Shown piece by piece: positions 45,616 to 54,958 of a stretch of 64,000 nucleotides of DNA. The translations under genes and the position numbers were made by a program. The stretch spans positions 248,001-312,000 of the forward strand of contig NZ_JAPDDS010000002.1 in NCBI RefSeq assembly GCF_025950085.1, read 5' to 3'. The stretch is from Luteolibacter flavescens. Its GTDB lineage: Bacteria > Verrucomicrobiota > Verrucomicrobiia > Verrucomicrobiales > Akkermansiaceae. Below the pieces are notes generated by a model. That model worked only from the letters and a program-made list of their open reading frames with translations, did no database searches and was not told where the DNA came from. The first letter of the stretch is position 1, and every line of letters begins with the position of its first letter.

Positions 45616-47667
45616 CTAAAAGTCCGGATGAGGGATGAGCTCCTCAAGATCCACCTTCGAGTTTTCACCCCAGCTCTTTTCGCCCTCTTCCCCGTCCAGG
45701 ACGTAGGTGATGGTGAGCTGCTTGTTCCAGCCGGGATTGGGATCGGCACCGAGATCGGAAGGCGACACGCGGAATGACTCCTTCTTGACCGTCAGCCATT
45801 CGCGGACCTTCACGGTCACGTCCGCATTCTTCCCACCGGTGCCATAGGTGGCGGAGACGACCTTGAAGGAAGTTGCAGCGGCCTGCTGCTCCTGCTCTGC
45901 CACGCCAAGCGTCGCGAGCCAGCCATCGAGATCGGCCGCGGCTTCCACCCTAGCTTGCAGGGCTACGGCGACGTCGTCTTCACCGGACTTCTGGGACGCT
46001 TCCACTGCCTCGCTGACCCGCGTCACGTAGGCGTCACGGATCTTCACCGCTTTCGTTTCGAAGGATTCGTCGATGGTCTGCTGCTTGCGGGAGGAGAAGT
46101 CGGCGATTTTTGACATGCGCTCGGACAGGCGGATGCCACTGCTGGCTCCGATCTCGTCGGGGACGCGATTGTCCGTTACCAGGCGCTTCATCCGTTCGAC
46201 CTGGGTCTTCCAAATGGTCTGGTCGCCCTTGTTGAGGGTCTTCAGCCAAGAGTCCAAGTCCCAGGCATAGGTCTTGGCATTGGCGGCCAGTTCCTTGGCG
46301 CGGTCGGCGTCCAGTGCCGCGACCAGAGTCTTCGCCTTGGCTTCCAGTTCCAGGATGGCGGGCGGGAGTTCGACTTGGGCCGTGGCGGTTTCGTCAGGGC
46401 CGTCCTCGTCGTCCATCGGCTCCTCGGGCGGGAGCCCGGTGTCCGGGGCGTCGGTCCCGGGCTCGTCGTCCATGTCCGCGAGATCGGGCTCCGCCGGGTC
46501 GTTTCCGGCTTGCGGGAGCGGGTCTTCGTCCGGGGTTACGGGGTCAGGCTTGATGGGGTCCTTCGGTGCCGCGGGTCCCGGGCTGGTGGTGCCTGGAGAG
46601 GATTTGTCGGCTTCCTGATCGGCTTTCGAGGCATCGTAGGCCGCTTGTTGTGCCGCCTTGTCATCTTCCATGCCGCGCAGCTTTTTCCACGCGATGGCGG
46701 TGGCGACGATGAGTACTGCCAGCACACCGGCCTGGACCACGAAACTGGAGCCGCTGCGGCGCTTCACCACAATCGGGACGGGCTCGCCGGCGGCTGCGCG
46801 GGGCGGGCGGGCGGGGCGGCGGGAAATGGTGGACGTGGTCTTCGGCGCGGGCGGCGGGGAGGCGGCACCGCGCAGCCAATTGTCCAGCGCGGCGGACATC
46901 GCTTCCGCGCTCGGGTAGCGCATGCCTGCCGTGGGGTGCGTGGCGATCGCGCAGATCGCGTCCAGCGCCGTGTCACATCCGACGATGGAGGACGGCGGCG
47001 GAGCCGGAATGTCGTACGGAGGGCAGCGGCCGATGAGCAGCTCGTAAAGCACCACGCCGAGGGCGAAGATATCCGAGCGATGGTCGGCATGGTCCGGTTC
47101 GCGCATGATCTCCGGCGCGGAGTAGCCCGGCGTGCCCATCAGCAGGCCGGTGGAGCCTGCGCCAGCGGGACGTGCCAGGCCGAAGTCGCCCACCTTTGGC
47201 ACGGCCTTTGGCGTCAGGAGAATGTTCGCCGGCTTGATGTCGCGGTGGATCACGCCGTGCTCGTGGGCATGGGCGAGGCCGTCACAGATGCCCTTCACGA
47301 TCGTCACCGCCTGCCGTGGCTCCACGGACAGGTTGTGCGCGGAGTGGAAGAGCGACTTGCCGTTCACATACTCCATCACGATGTACGGCATCCCGTCGGC
47401 ATCGCCGAAGTCATACACCCCGATCAGATTCGGGTGATTGAGGCGGGCCATCGCCTTCGCCTCGGTCTCGAAGGACTGGCGGAACTCGGGATCCTCCCCG
47501 AGTTCGCGCGGCAGGATCTTGATCGCCACGTCCCGGTCCAGGCTGCGCTGGCGGGCCTTGTACACCGCTCCCATGCCGCCCTGCGCGATAAAGGCCTCGA
47601 ATTCATAGCCCGGCAGCAGGGAAGCGAGCGCTTCCAGCGTGGGGGGATCAAAGGATTCCGGGGTCAT
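45616..47667 (-). CDS. Transmembrane Ser/Thr protein kinase
   Basis: A 683-residue Hanks-type kinase. Domain at 23-265: AQGGMGAVYKAR (30-40), Lys50 in VAIKIL, GVIHRDIKPANIL (HRD 141-143), GDFGLARP (DFG 161-163). A membrane segment follows at 309-328 (FVVQAGVLAVLIVATAIAWK), then a Pro/Asp/Glu-rich stretch (340-430) and a mostly helical exported domain with a beta C-terminus. The exported part could sense cell-envelope state. It is a paralogue of the kinase encoded just upstream (47705-48961); the kinase domains align without gaps around all motifs. Confidence 0.85.
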   Translation of the reverse strand: MTPESFDPPTLEALASLLPGYEFEAFIAQGGMGAVYKARQRSLDRDVAIKILPRELGEDPEFRQSFETEAKAMARLNHPNLIGVYDFGDADGMPYIVMEYVNGKSLFHSAHNLSVEPRQAVTIVKGICDGLAHAHEHGVIHRDIKPANILLTPKAVPKVGDFGLARPAGAGSTGLLMGTPGYSAPEIMREPDHADHRSDIFALGVVLYELLIGRCPPYDIPAPPPSSIVGCDTALDAICAIATHPTAGMRYPSAEAMSAALDNWLRGAASPPPAPKTTSTISRRPARPPRAAAGEPVPIVVKRRSGSSFVVQAGVLAVLIVATAIAWKKLRGMEDDKAAQQAAYDASKADQEADKSSPGTTSPGPAAPKDPIKPDPVTPDEDPLPQAGNDPAEPDLADMDDEPGTDAPDTGLPPEEPMDDEDGPDETATAQVELPPAILELEAKAKTLVAALDADRAKELAANAKTYAWDLDSWLKTLNKGDQTIWKTQVERMKRLVTDNRVPDEIGASSGIRLSERMSKIADFSSRKQQTIDESFETKAVKIRDAYVTRVSEAVEASQKSGEDDVAVALQARVEAAADLDGWLATLGVAEQEQQAAATSFKVVSATYGTGGKNADVTVKVREWLTVKKESFRVSPSDLGADPNPGWNKQLTITYVLDGEEGEKSWGENSKVDLEELIPHPDF

Positions 47668-47704
47668 GGGATGGTGGAGGAGGGGAAAAGACTGGTCTGT
47701 CTGG

Positions 47705-48961
47705 TCAGGGTGGCGGCGTGCCAGCCGGAGGTGTGGCCGGTGGCGTCTCAGGCGGCTTTCCTTGGGTTGGCTCGGGGGCGAAGCGGATGGTGCTCGGGTC
47801 GGGCGGGGCGTTTTCCTTTTCCTGCGCCTTGCGGACGGCCTCGTTGTGGGCCTCCACCTTCGCCTTTTCGATCCGGGCGGCCTCTTCCTTGGCGGCGATG
47901 TCGCGCTTGTTCTCCGTGGCGCGGTGCATCTGGAAGCCGACCAGCCCGCCTCCCACCAGCACCACGGCGGTGAGGATGATGGGCACGGTCATGTCGGTCT
48001 TCTTCTGGTGCATCACCATCGAATTGTTCGACGGGCGGCGCGGTGCGGCGGCGTGGGCGGACCGCACCTGCGGCAGCGCCTGTGCCTGGGGCACGTGAGG
48101 CTGCGGCACCGCGCGCTGCTGCTGCTGTGGCTGGGCCACGCGCAGGGCCACGGCCTCCGGCTCGCGGTTTGCCCAGCCTTCCAGATCATTGCCCATTTCC
48201 TCGGCGCTGGCGTAGCGGCGGGAGGGATCGCGGTCGGTGGACTTCTGCCAGATCGCGTCGAGCTTCTTGTCACAATTGATCACCGAGGAGGGCAGGCGCA
48301 TGTCCTCTTCCTCCGGCTTGTGACCGGTCAGCAGCTCGTAAAGGATCACGCCCACGGCGTAGATGTCGGTCCGGACGTCGAAGTGCTCCGGATTGTCGTA
48401 GATCTCCGGCGCGGTGTAGCCGGGCGTGCCCATCGTCAGGCCCGCGCTCTCGGCATCGGCCGGGCGGGCTAGGCCGAAGTCGCCGATCTTCGGCACGATC
48501 TTCTCGTTGAGGAGGATGTTCGCCGGCTTGATGTCGCGGTGGATCACGCCGTTTTCGTGCGCGTGGGCGAGGCCGTCGCAGATGCCCTTCACCAGCGCGG
48601 CGGCCTGTTCCGGGTCCACCCGCATGTTGTAGGCGGAGTGATAGAGCGACTTGCCGTTCACATACTCCATCACGATGTAGAGCATGCCATCGATGTCGCC
48701 GGAGTCATACACGCCGATCAGGTTCGGGTGATTGAGGCGTGCCATCGCCTTCGCTTCCGTCTCGAAGGAGTGGCGGAAAGCGGGGTCCTCGCCGAGTTCG
48801 CGGGGCAGCACCTTCACGGCCACGTCGCGGTCCAGCGCCTTCTGGCGGGCCTTGTACACGGCTCCCATGCCGCCCTGGGCGATGAAGGAGTCGAATTCAT
48901 ACGCAGGCAGGAGCCCGGACAGGACTTCCAGCGTCGGCGCTTCGAAGGATGTGGCACTCAT
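47705..48961 (-). CDS. Transmembrane Ser/Thr protein kinase (paralogue)
   Basis: A 418-residue kinase with the same N-terminal pattern as its neighbour: AQGGMGAVYKARQKALDRDV, Lys50 in VAVKVL, HRD 141-143, DFG 161-163 and GTPGYTAPEI. After the kinase domain come a Gln/Pro-rich linker and a membrane segment (TVPIILTAVVLVGGGLVGFQ) and a short charged and Pro-rich tail. It is shorter than the neighbour kinase and lacks the exported domain. The two genes are 37 bases apart and read in the same direction, so they may be one operon. Confidence 0.85.
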   Translation of the reverse strand: MSATSFEAPTLEVLSGLLPAYEFDSFIAQGGMGAVYKARQKALDRDVAVKVLPRELGEDPAFRHSFETEAKAMARLNHPNLIGVYDSGDIDGMLYIVMEYVNGKSLYHSAYNMRVDPEQAAALVKGICDGLAHAHENGVIHRDIKPANILLNEKIVPKIGDFGLARPADAESAGLTMGTPGYTAPEIYDNPEHFDVRTDIYAVGVILYELLTGHKPEEEDMRLPSSVINCDKKLDAIWQKSTDRDPSRRYASAEEMGNDLEGWANREPEAVALRVAQPQQQQRAVPQPHVPQAQALPQVRSAHAAAPRRPSNNSMVMHQKKTDMTVPIILTAVVLVGGGLVGFQMHRATENKRDIAAKEEAARIEKAKVEAHNEAVRKAQEKENAPPDPSTIRFAPEPTQGKPPETPPATPPAGTPPP

Positions 48962-49025
48962 GGATTTCGGGAGGCTCGATTACAGGTTTGGACGGACGAT
49001 GGCGAGTGGAACCCTGCCTGCAATT

Positions 49026-50384
49026 TCACAGCGGTGCATGATAAACGATCCATTCAGGAACCTTGATGGCGAAATTGTAGAGTGCATGGAGAAAAATGGC
49101 GGTCGCCAACCTTCCCGAGGCCGCGAAGCAGAGCGAGCAGGCGGCACCGAGCAGGCCGACGGACACCAGCCCGTAGGCGTCGTAATAATGCACCACGGCG
49201 AACACCGCAGCGGAGATCAAGGTTGCGGCCGGGACCCGCAGGCTATTGGCCAGCGAACGGAAAAGCACCCCGCGGTAGAGGATTTCCTCGGCGATCGGCG
49301 CGGCAATGCAGGCGGAAGTGATGGCAAAGACCAGCCCCCAGTGCCCGCTTTCGATCTCGGAGAGCCCTCCCGCCGGGTCCCTGGGCATCGAGTCCCCCAG
49401 CATGAAATACCGGATCACCTGGTCCGCCACCATCAGCAGGCCGAAGCTGCCCAGCACCATCCGGGCCTCTGGCGCCACGTGCAGCCCCAGCCGCGTCCAC
49501 GCGTGGCGGCTGCGTCGGAAGAGGAAGGCGAAGGTCAGCAGCGCCGGGAAGAACCTTGTGGCAGCGTCGATCAGCGCAAAAAGCACGGGCGAGATCGAGA
49601 GCGGCTGTCCTTCCGCGCCATTCCACTTCCGGAAGAAGGTGATCAGGCCGTCGAGTGCCTTTCCGAAGCCGATCGACGCGAGGTAGGCGAGCAGGAAGAC
49701 GCCCAGCCCGAGGGCGGTCGGCCAGCGGCCGATGTATCCCGTGGCCCGGCTCCGCAGGGCGGTCCGGTAGCCGCCGCAGAGGGTGGGCAGGAAGACGAGC
49801 CCGCAGAAGGCAAGCAGCCACACCCCGCCGCGGGAAAGCACGGTGCGCAGGGCGAGTTCGCGGCTGCGGGGGTCATTCCGGCGCTCGGCATCCGGGACCT
49901 TCGCACCGTCGCCGGGCGACTCGCCCAGCCGGACCAGATATTCCCGGTCCCACCAGTAGTCCTGCCCCTGGTCCACGCGGGCGCTCACGGCCTGCGGATC
50001 CGGCGGCAGCGGCATGTAGGAGCCATCGGTCCCGCGCACCGAGCGCAGCACGCCCAGCGCGAAGGAACTCTCGGCATCCAGCGAGCGATCCTTTTCCAGC
50101 AGTCCGAAGGAGTAGATGGCGTCATCGAGCGCCTCCCGCCGGTCCGGAATGGCGAGCAGGTGGCGCAGCGGTCCTGGGAGATGGCCGGCGCTGTCGGAAA
50201 GCCGAAGCTCGCGATCCGCCTTTCTCACGGCCATGCGGGCCACGCCTTCTTCCCAGCCGTATTTCTTGCCGAAGTGATTGTCCCACAGCCACACCCCCAT
50301 CACGAAGATCAGCAGGGCCAACAGGGGCTCCGGCATGTGCCTGCGCAGGATCGAGCGGTAGGGATTGGCAGCCTGCTGGGACAC
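49026..50384 (-). CDS. CPBP family intramembrane metalloprotease
   Basis: The 452-residue protein has a long soluble segment near its N-terminus and about eight hydrophobic segments. The CPBP (Abi/CAAX-type) motifs lie in the last third: PIAEEILYRGVLFRS, AVFAVVHYYDAYG and FLHALYNFAI. These Glu and His residues bind the metal. Start is uncertain: GTG 50384 gives MSQQAANPYRSIL with coding-like codons, ATG 50336 is the next Met, and a TTG frame opens at 50435. It diverges from a second CPBP gene. Substrate unknown. Confidence 0.75.
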   Translation of the reverse strand: MSQQAANPYRSILRRHMPEPLLALLIFVMGVWLWDNHFGKKYGWEEGVARMAVRKADRELRLSDSAGHLPGPLRHLLAIPDRREALDDAIYSFGLLEKDRSLDAESSFALGVLRSVRGTDGSYMPLPPDPQAVSARVDQGQDYWWDREYLVRLGESPGDGAKVPDAERRNDPRSRELALRTVLSRGGVWLLAFCGLVFLPTLCGGYRTALRSRATGYIGRWPTALGLGVFLLAYLASIGFGKALDGLITFFRKWNGAEGQPLSISPVLFALIDAATRFFPALLTFAFLFRRSRHAWTRLGLHVAPEARMVLGSFGLLMVADQVIRYFMLGDSMPRDPAGGLSEIESGHWGLVFAITSACIAAPIAEEILYRGVLFRSLANSLRVPAATLISAAVFAVVHYYDAYGLVSVGLLGAACSLCFAASGRLATAIFLHALYNFAIKVPEWIVYHAPL

Positions 50385-50528
50385 AAAGGGGGGGAGAACG
50401 CTGCCCGACCCTCCCAAAATCCCGGAAAACGGCAAGCTTATCGGATGATCACGATCCGTTGACTAAAATCCGGGCACCGATTTCCCACTGGCCGCGTTTC
50501 TTGGCCGCCGCCACAATGTCGTCACCGA

Positions 50529-51554
50529 ATGGGAACCTTCCTCGCCTCAAATCTCGCCGCCATCGCTCTGGGTCCGGATGCCATCGTCCTCGGGGTCTTC
50601 GCGCTAGCGGCCGTCATCTTCCTCGTGAGCTGGGCCATCCGGGCACTGACCGGGAAGATGGAGCCTTTCTCGGAGTCCTTTCCCGCGCCGCCCATTTCGG
50701 CGGAGGACGCTGCCCTGCTGAAGCCCGCTGGAGACCCTGACTCCCCCTACGCGCCGCCCGGCGAACTGCCACCGCCGCTGCCCGCCACCGCTGATCCGGC
50801 ACCCGCCATCGGTTCCTTCAAGGTCAGCACCGCGCCCTACCGGTTCTTCGACCTGCCGCTCATCGGCATGGTCTTCCTCGTTTTCATGGGCCTCACCGCG
50901 ATGAATAGCGGGGGAGGCGGCGAGGAGATCCCGCTGGACAAGAAATACACGCCTGGCGTGTTGATCGCCTCGATCGTCTTCCAGTTCATCATCATGGGCA
51001 TGGTGCTCGCCTTCGTCACCTGGCGGGTGAAGATCATCGACTGGCTTGGCCTGCGCTGGCGTCAGTGGCCCTTCGTCTTCGCCATCGCGCCGGTCACCGT
51101 GTTCTTCATGTGGTGCTTCATGGGGGTGCTCTTCATCAGCGGGTGGAATACCTGGCTGGAGAAGAGCCTGGGGATCGAGTCCATGCAGGAGGCGGTGAAG
51201 GTTTTCCAGGAGGTGAAGGACCCGCTGGTCATCGCCCTCATGGCCGTCACGGCGGCACTCGTCGCTCCTCTCGCGGAGGAGGTTGTCTTCCGCGGCTACC
51301 TGTATCCGGCGGCGAAGCGCTTCTGCGGACCTGCGGGGGCGATCCTTTTCTCCTCGTTGGTCTTCTCGGCGGCGCACGGTCACGTGGTGGCGCTGCTGCC
51401 GCTCTTCATTTTGGCGGTCGTGCTTTGCCTGCTCTATGAATTCACCGGCTCGCTGTGGGCCTGCATCTCGGTGCATTTCCTCTTCAATGCGGCGACGGTG
51501 ACCATCCAGCTTCTCCAGCGGTCCGGCATGCTCGACGCCCAGACACCGTCATGA
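50529..51554 (+). CDS. CPBP family intramembrane metalloprotease, second copy
   Basis: The 341-residue protein starts MGTFLASNLAAIALGPDAIV and has a N-terminal membrane span, a Pro-rich cytoplasmic segment and six to seven spans. The CPBP motifs are APLAEEVVFRGYLYPA, SSLVFSAAHGH and CISVHFLFNA. It differs from the divergent neighbour in size and loops. It begins an operon in which the thiL start overlaps its stop codon (ATGA). The function in this operon is unknown. Confidence 0.8.
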   Translation: MGTFLASNLAAIALGPDAIVLGVFALAAVIFLVSWAIRALTGKMEPFSESFPAPPISAEDAALLKPAGDPDSPYAPPGELPPPLPATADPAPAIGSFKVSTAPYRFFDLPLIGMVFLVFMGLTAMNSGGGGEEIPLDKKYTPGVLIASIVFQFIIMGMVLAFVTWRVKIIDWLGLRWRQWPFVFAIAPVTVFFMWCFMGVLFISGWNTWLEKSLGIESMQEAVKVFQEVKDPLVIALMAVTAALVAPLAEEVVFRGYLYPAAKRFCGPAGAILFSSLVFSAAHGHVVALLPLFILAVVLCLLYEFTGSLWACISVHFLFNAATVTIQLLQRSGMLDAQTPS

Positions 51555-52438
51555 AGCGCCTGCGCGATCTGGGCGAGGACGCCTTGATAGCCCGCATGCT
51601 GCGGGGCTTCCCCGGGGGCGAAAGTCTTTTGGTCGGCCCGGGCGATGACTGCGCGGTGGTCGATCCCGGTCGCGGCCCGCTGCGGCTGCTGAAGACGGAT
51701 GCCATCGTGGAAGGCGTGCATTTCCTGCCGGACACCCCGGCGGAAAAGGTCGGCTGGAAGTCCGTGGCGCGCGTCATCAGCGACTTCGCCGCCATGGGCG
51801 GGAAGCCGGAGCACCTGCTCGTGACCGTGGCGGTGGATGCGGAAAAGCCGGTGGCCTGGATGGACGGGCTCTACCGCGGCATCCGCAAGTGCCTGGCCAC
51901 CCACGGCGGCGTGCTGGCGGGCGGCGAGACCTCGCGGCTGCCAGACGGAGCGCTCATTTCCGTGGCGGGCGAGGGGAGCGTGGAGCGCCGCCACCTCGTG
52001 CTGCGCAGCGGGGGAAAGCCGGGCGATCTGGTCGTCGTGACCGGGCGGCTCGGCGGCTCCATCCGCGGGAAGCATCTCACCTTCACCCCCCGTCTGGCCG
52101 AGGCCGCCTGGCTGGTGCGCCACCTGCGCCCGTCCGCCATGATGGACCTGTCCGACGGGCTGGCGAAGGACTTGCCACGCCTCGCCGCTGCCAGCGGCTG
52201 CGGATTCGAGATCGACCCCGGCGCTCTCCCGGCCAATCGCGGCTGCACCCGCGCGCAGGCGCTGGGGGATGGCGAGGACTACGAGCTGCTCTTCACCGTC
52301 CCGCCGCGCCGCTGGCGTGCTGCCGCAGACCAGTGGCCAAAGGGCTTCCCTCCGCTGTCGATCGTCGGCACACTCCGCCCCCCCGGCCAGGGACAGGGCG
52401 ATGCGCTCACGGGTGGCTGGGACCATTTCTCCCCATGA
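51551..52438 (+). CDS. thiL: Thiamine-monophosphate kinase
   Basis: The 295-residue enzyme phosphorylates thiamine monophosphate to thiamine diphosphate. Motifs: MKRLRDLGEDALIARML, LLVGPGDDCAVV (metal binding), LKTDAIVEGVHFLPD, VISDFAAMGGKPEHLLVTVA, GVLAGGETSR, MDLSDGLAKDLPRLA and ALGDGEDYELLF. All are those of ThiL; length is slightly shorter than the usual 310-330. Start 51551 overlaps the protease gene by ATGA; the longer frame at 51455 lies inside that gene. Confidence 0.92.
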   Translation: MKRLRDLGEDALIARMLRGFPGGESLLVGPGDDCAVVDPGRGPLRLLKTDAIVEGVHFLPDTPAEKVGWKSVARVISDFAAMGGKPEHLLVTVAVDAEKPVAWMDGLYRGIRKCLATHGGVLAGGETSRLPDGALISVAGEGSVERRHLVLRSGGKPGDLVVVTGRLGGSIRGKHLTFTPRLAEAAWLVRHLRPSAMMDLSDGLAKDLPRLAAASGCGFEIDPGALPANRGCTRAQALGDGEDYELLFTVPPRRWRAAADQWPKGFPPLSIVGTLRPPGQGQGDALTGGWDHFSP

Positions 52439-52824
52439 AATCGCTGATCGAAACTTACTACGCCGCATTCAATTCCGGCGACCGCGAGGCGCTGTTGGAG
52501 CTTCTGGCCGACGATGTCGTCCACGAGGTCAACGAGGGCGAGGCCGAGACCGGCAAGGATGCCTTCCGTGCCTTCCTCGGGCGCATGGACCGCTCCTACC
52601 GCGAGACGGTGGAGGAGCTGGAAATCTTCACCGGCCCGGAAAACCGCGCGGCTGCCGAATTCTACATCCGCGGCGAATACCTCGCCACCGATGCCGGTCT
52701 GCCGGAAGCGAAGGGCCAGACCTATCACCTGCGCGTGGGTGCCTTCTTCGAGGCCCGCCTCGGCAAGATCACGCGCGTGACGAACTACTATAACCTCCGT
52801 GATTGGCTTGCCCAGGTGAGCTGA
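52435..52824 (+). CDS. SnoaL-like/NTF2-fold protein
   Basis: A 129-residue protein of the SnoaL-like (ketosteroid isomerase-related, NTF2-fold) family: YYAAFNSGDREALLELLADD, VVHEVNEGEAETGKDAFRAF and FFEARLGKITRVTNYYNLRD. It overlaps the thiL stop by ATGA, so it is the third gene of this operon. Members range from isomerases to binding proteins; no specific role is set here. Confidence 0.75.
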   Translation: MKSLIETYYAAFNSGDREALLELLADDVVHEVNEGEAETGKDAFRAFLGRMDRSYRETVEELEIFTGPENRAAAEFYIRGEYLATDAGLPEAKGQTYHLRVGAFFEARLGKITRVTNYYNLRDWLAQVS

Positions 52825-52845
52825 GCGGAGCGTTGGGAAAAGTAG

Positions 52846-52864
52846 CTGGGGCATCTTGCCCCAG
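52846..52864. repeat. Perfect short hairpin between convergent genes
   Basis: CTGGGGCA-TCT-TGCCCCAG has perfect 8-base arms and a 3-base loop and lies in the 82-base gap between the SnoaL-like gene and the TPR gene, which converge. No T-run follows. It may act as a bidirectional terminator or be a dispersed palindromic element. Confidence 0.5.
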
Positions 52865-52906
52865 TCCGTCCATAGGGAGTCCCGCCTCTCTTTTCCCTCT
52901 ATCGGG

Positions 52907-54046
52907 CTACCCGCGACCGCTCGTCCGGCCGGAACTCCACGCCTCGTATTTCCTGAGCAGCCTCAGGAAGAGCAGCACCACGAAGTGAACGCCGACGAAG
53001 GCGCCCACGAAGCCGAAGCCCTTGTCCAAGGGCACGCCCGCGAGGAGGAAGAGCAGCGCCCAGATCCCGCAGCTCAGTAGGAGAAAGGAGCCGAAGCGCA
53101 GCCACAGCGGGAAGCGCCGGATCTTCAGCCATAGCGATAGCATCGGGATCGACGTGTCCGAGCCGCGTCGCAGCTCCGAGACCACGAACCATTCGTACAC
53201 CTTGCAGCCCGGCCACAGCAGCACCGTGGCCACCGCCAGCCAGGCGAAGAAGATGCCCACGAACTTCATGGCCACCAGCAGGAAGATGGCGATCCACCAG
53301 TGGTCGCGCAGCACGCCGAAGCCGTTCTTGATCGAGACAAACGTGCGGGAGGGCAGGCTGAAGAGGCAGTAGAGCAGGCTGCGCCGCGCCACCGCGTGGA
53401 AGAGGTCCTGCTGGTATTCGCGATTTCCCGGCTCCGCGCGCAGGGCCATGCGATAGTGCTCCTCGGCCTTCGCCGGGTTCTCGAGCTCCTCGAGGTAAAC
53501 ATCGCCGATGCTGCTGTGCAGCGAGCTGTTCGCAGGGTCCAGCGCGAGTGCGGACTCGTATTCGCGCAGGCGCTTCCAGGCGTCCCTCGGGGTGGTCTCC
53601 ATCGCGGCATGGAGGCGGATGTGGAGGTTCACGATTTCCGGATCGTGCGGGGCCAGCTCCCGGGCGCGGGTGATGCGCTTCCGCGCCTCGGCCGGGCGAT
53701 ACTGTTGAGCCTCCACGATGGCGGCGGCGAAGTGGAAGTAGGCGAAGTCCGGCGCGATCTGCAGGCCGCCCTCGATGAAGCGGCCCGCCTTCTTCCACTG
53801 CTGCTTCACCATATGGAAGCGGATGGCTGCGACGTGGGTGTCCACCGACTGCGGGTCCAGATGGAGGAGCTGCTGCACATGGCGCTCCGCCGCGGGGAGC
53901 TGCCGCAGGTCGCACAGGCCCATCACCAGGTAGTAGTGTGCGTTCAGGTCATTCGGATCCAGACCGAGGAAGCGATACGCCTCGGCCACCAGCCGGTCGG
54001 GATTTCCCGCATCATGGAGGTTCGACAGTACCCGGCCCGAGGACAT
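52907..54046 (-). CDS. TPR-containing membrane protein
   Basis: The 379-residue protein has tetratricopeptide-type repeats at about 5-220 (RFLGLDPNDLNAHYYLVMGL, DVYLEELENPAKAEEHYRMA are examples), then three or four membrane segments (HWWIAIFLLVAMKFVGIFFA, SFLLLSCGIWALLFLLAGVP, GAFVGVHFVVLLFLRLLR). ATG 54046 was chosen; a GTG at 54091 would add 15 residues. The TPR part is probably cytoplasmic and binds partners. Function unknown. Confidence 0.7.
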   Translation of the reverse strand: MSSGRVLSNLHDAGNPDRLVAEAYRFLGLDPNDLNAHYYLVMGLCDLRQLPAAERHVQQLLHLDPQSVDTHVAAIRFHMVKQQWKKAGRFIEGGLQIAPDFAYFHFAAAIVEAQQYRPAEARKRITRARELAPHDPEIVNLHIRLHAAMETTPRDAWKRLREYESALALDPANSSLHSSIGDVYLEELENPAKAEEHYRMALRAEPGNREYQQDLFHAVARRSLLYCLFSLPSRTFVSIKNGFGVLRDHWWIAIFLLVAMKFVGIFFAWLAVATVLLWPGCKVYEWFVVSELRRGSDTSIPMLSLWLKIRRFPLWLRFGSFLLLSCGIWALLFLLAGVPLDKGFGFVGAFVGVHFVVLLFLRLLRKYEAWSSGRTSGRG

Positions 54047-54191
54047 GCCGGAGTGAAGGCGGAAGCGGCCCGCTCCGGAAGCCCTATCCACCGGCCGCCA
54101 CGCCTATCTTCCGCGTGACAGACTCCCCCGAGAAGGGGGCTTGGCGGCGCGCCATTCCGGGACGAGATAGTAGCCCACCATCATCATTATC

Positions 54192-54878
54192 ATGAAATCG
54201 TCCGTTCTCCTTTCGCTCCTGTCCGTCGCCGCGCTCCACGCCCATGCCGGGGAAAAGCAGCTCTTCAATGGCAAGGACCTCACCGGCTGGGAGGGCAATC
54301 CCAAGCTGTGGTCCGTGGAAGACGGCGCTATCACCGGCAAGACCACCGACGAGGGCGAGACGAAGATTTCCCACAATACCTTCCTCGTCTGGAAGGACGG
54401 CACGGTGGGTGACTTCGAGCTGACCTTCAAATACCGCATCGAGAAGGGGAACAGCGGCGTGCAGTACCGCTCGAAGCTCCACGAGCCCGGCCCCTCCGGC
54501 CCGGTCGTCGGCGGATATCAGGCCGATTTCGAGGCGGGGAAGACCTACAGCGGCATCCTCTATGAGGAAAAGGGCCGAGGCATCCTCGCGAAACGAGGCG
54601 AGAAGACCGAGATCGGCGACGATGGAAAGCCGGTCGTCACCGGGAATGTCGGCGATACGAACGACATCCAGGCCGCCATCAAGGACGAGCAGTGGAATGA
54701 CTACAAGATCATCGCGAAGGGGAACCACGTGCAGCACTTCATCAATGGCAAGCAGACCGTGGACGTGACCGACAAGGACGGGAAGAACGCGCCGAAGGAA
54801 GGCATCCTCGCCCTGCAGATCCACGCCGGTCCGGCGATGGTCGTGCAGTTCAAGGAGCTGGTGTTGAAGACGGAGTGA
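54192..54878 (+). CDS. Secreted DUF1080 (3-keto-disaccharide hydrolase-like) protein
   Basis: A 228-residue protein with signal peptide (MKSSVLLSLLSVAALHAHAG). The mature part begins KQLFNGKDLTGWEG and continues WSVEDGAITGKTTDEGETK, FELTFKYRIEKGNSGVQYRS and EWNDYKI-type motif QWNDYKIIAKGNHVQHFING, ending GILALQIHAGPAMVVQFKEL. This is DUF1080, a jelly-roll family common in Planctomycetes and Verrucomicrobia that acts on sugars, including 3-keto-glycosides in tested members. Substrate here is not known. Confidence 0.88.
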   Translation: MKSSVLLSLLSVAALHAHAGEKQLFNGKDLTGWEGNPKLWSVEDGAITGKTTDEGETKISHNTFLVWKDGTVGDFELTFKYRIEKGNSGVQYRSKLHEPGPSGPVVGGYQADFEAGKTYSGILYEEKGRGILAKRGEKTEIGDDGKPVVTGNVGDTNDIQAAIKDEQWNDYKIIAKGNHVQHFINGKQTVDVTDKDGKNAPKEGILALQIHAGPAMVVQFKELVLKTE

Positions 54879-54958
54879 GGGGTCCGGGGGAGGGGAAGCC
54901 TTCCGTGACCGGGAGAAGGCTCGGCGCAGCGCGGATTCTTTAGCCTCCCCTCATCCTT

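Noticed and set aside
46375-47973. Plus-strand frame of 532 residues opposite the kinase genes
   Set aside because: It spans the gap between two real kinase genes and has no family features; a shadow of high third-position GC.
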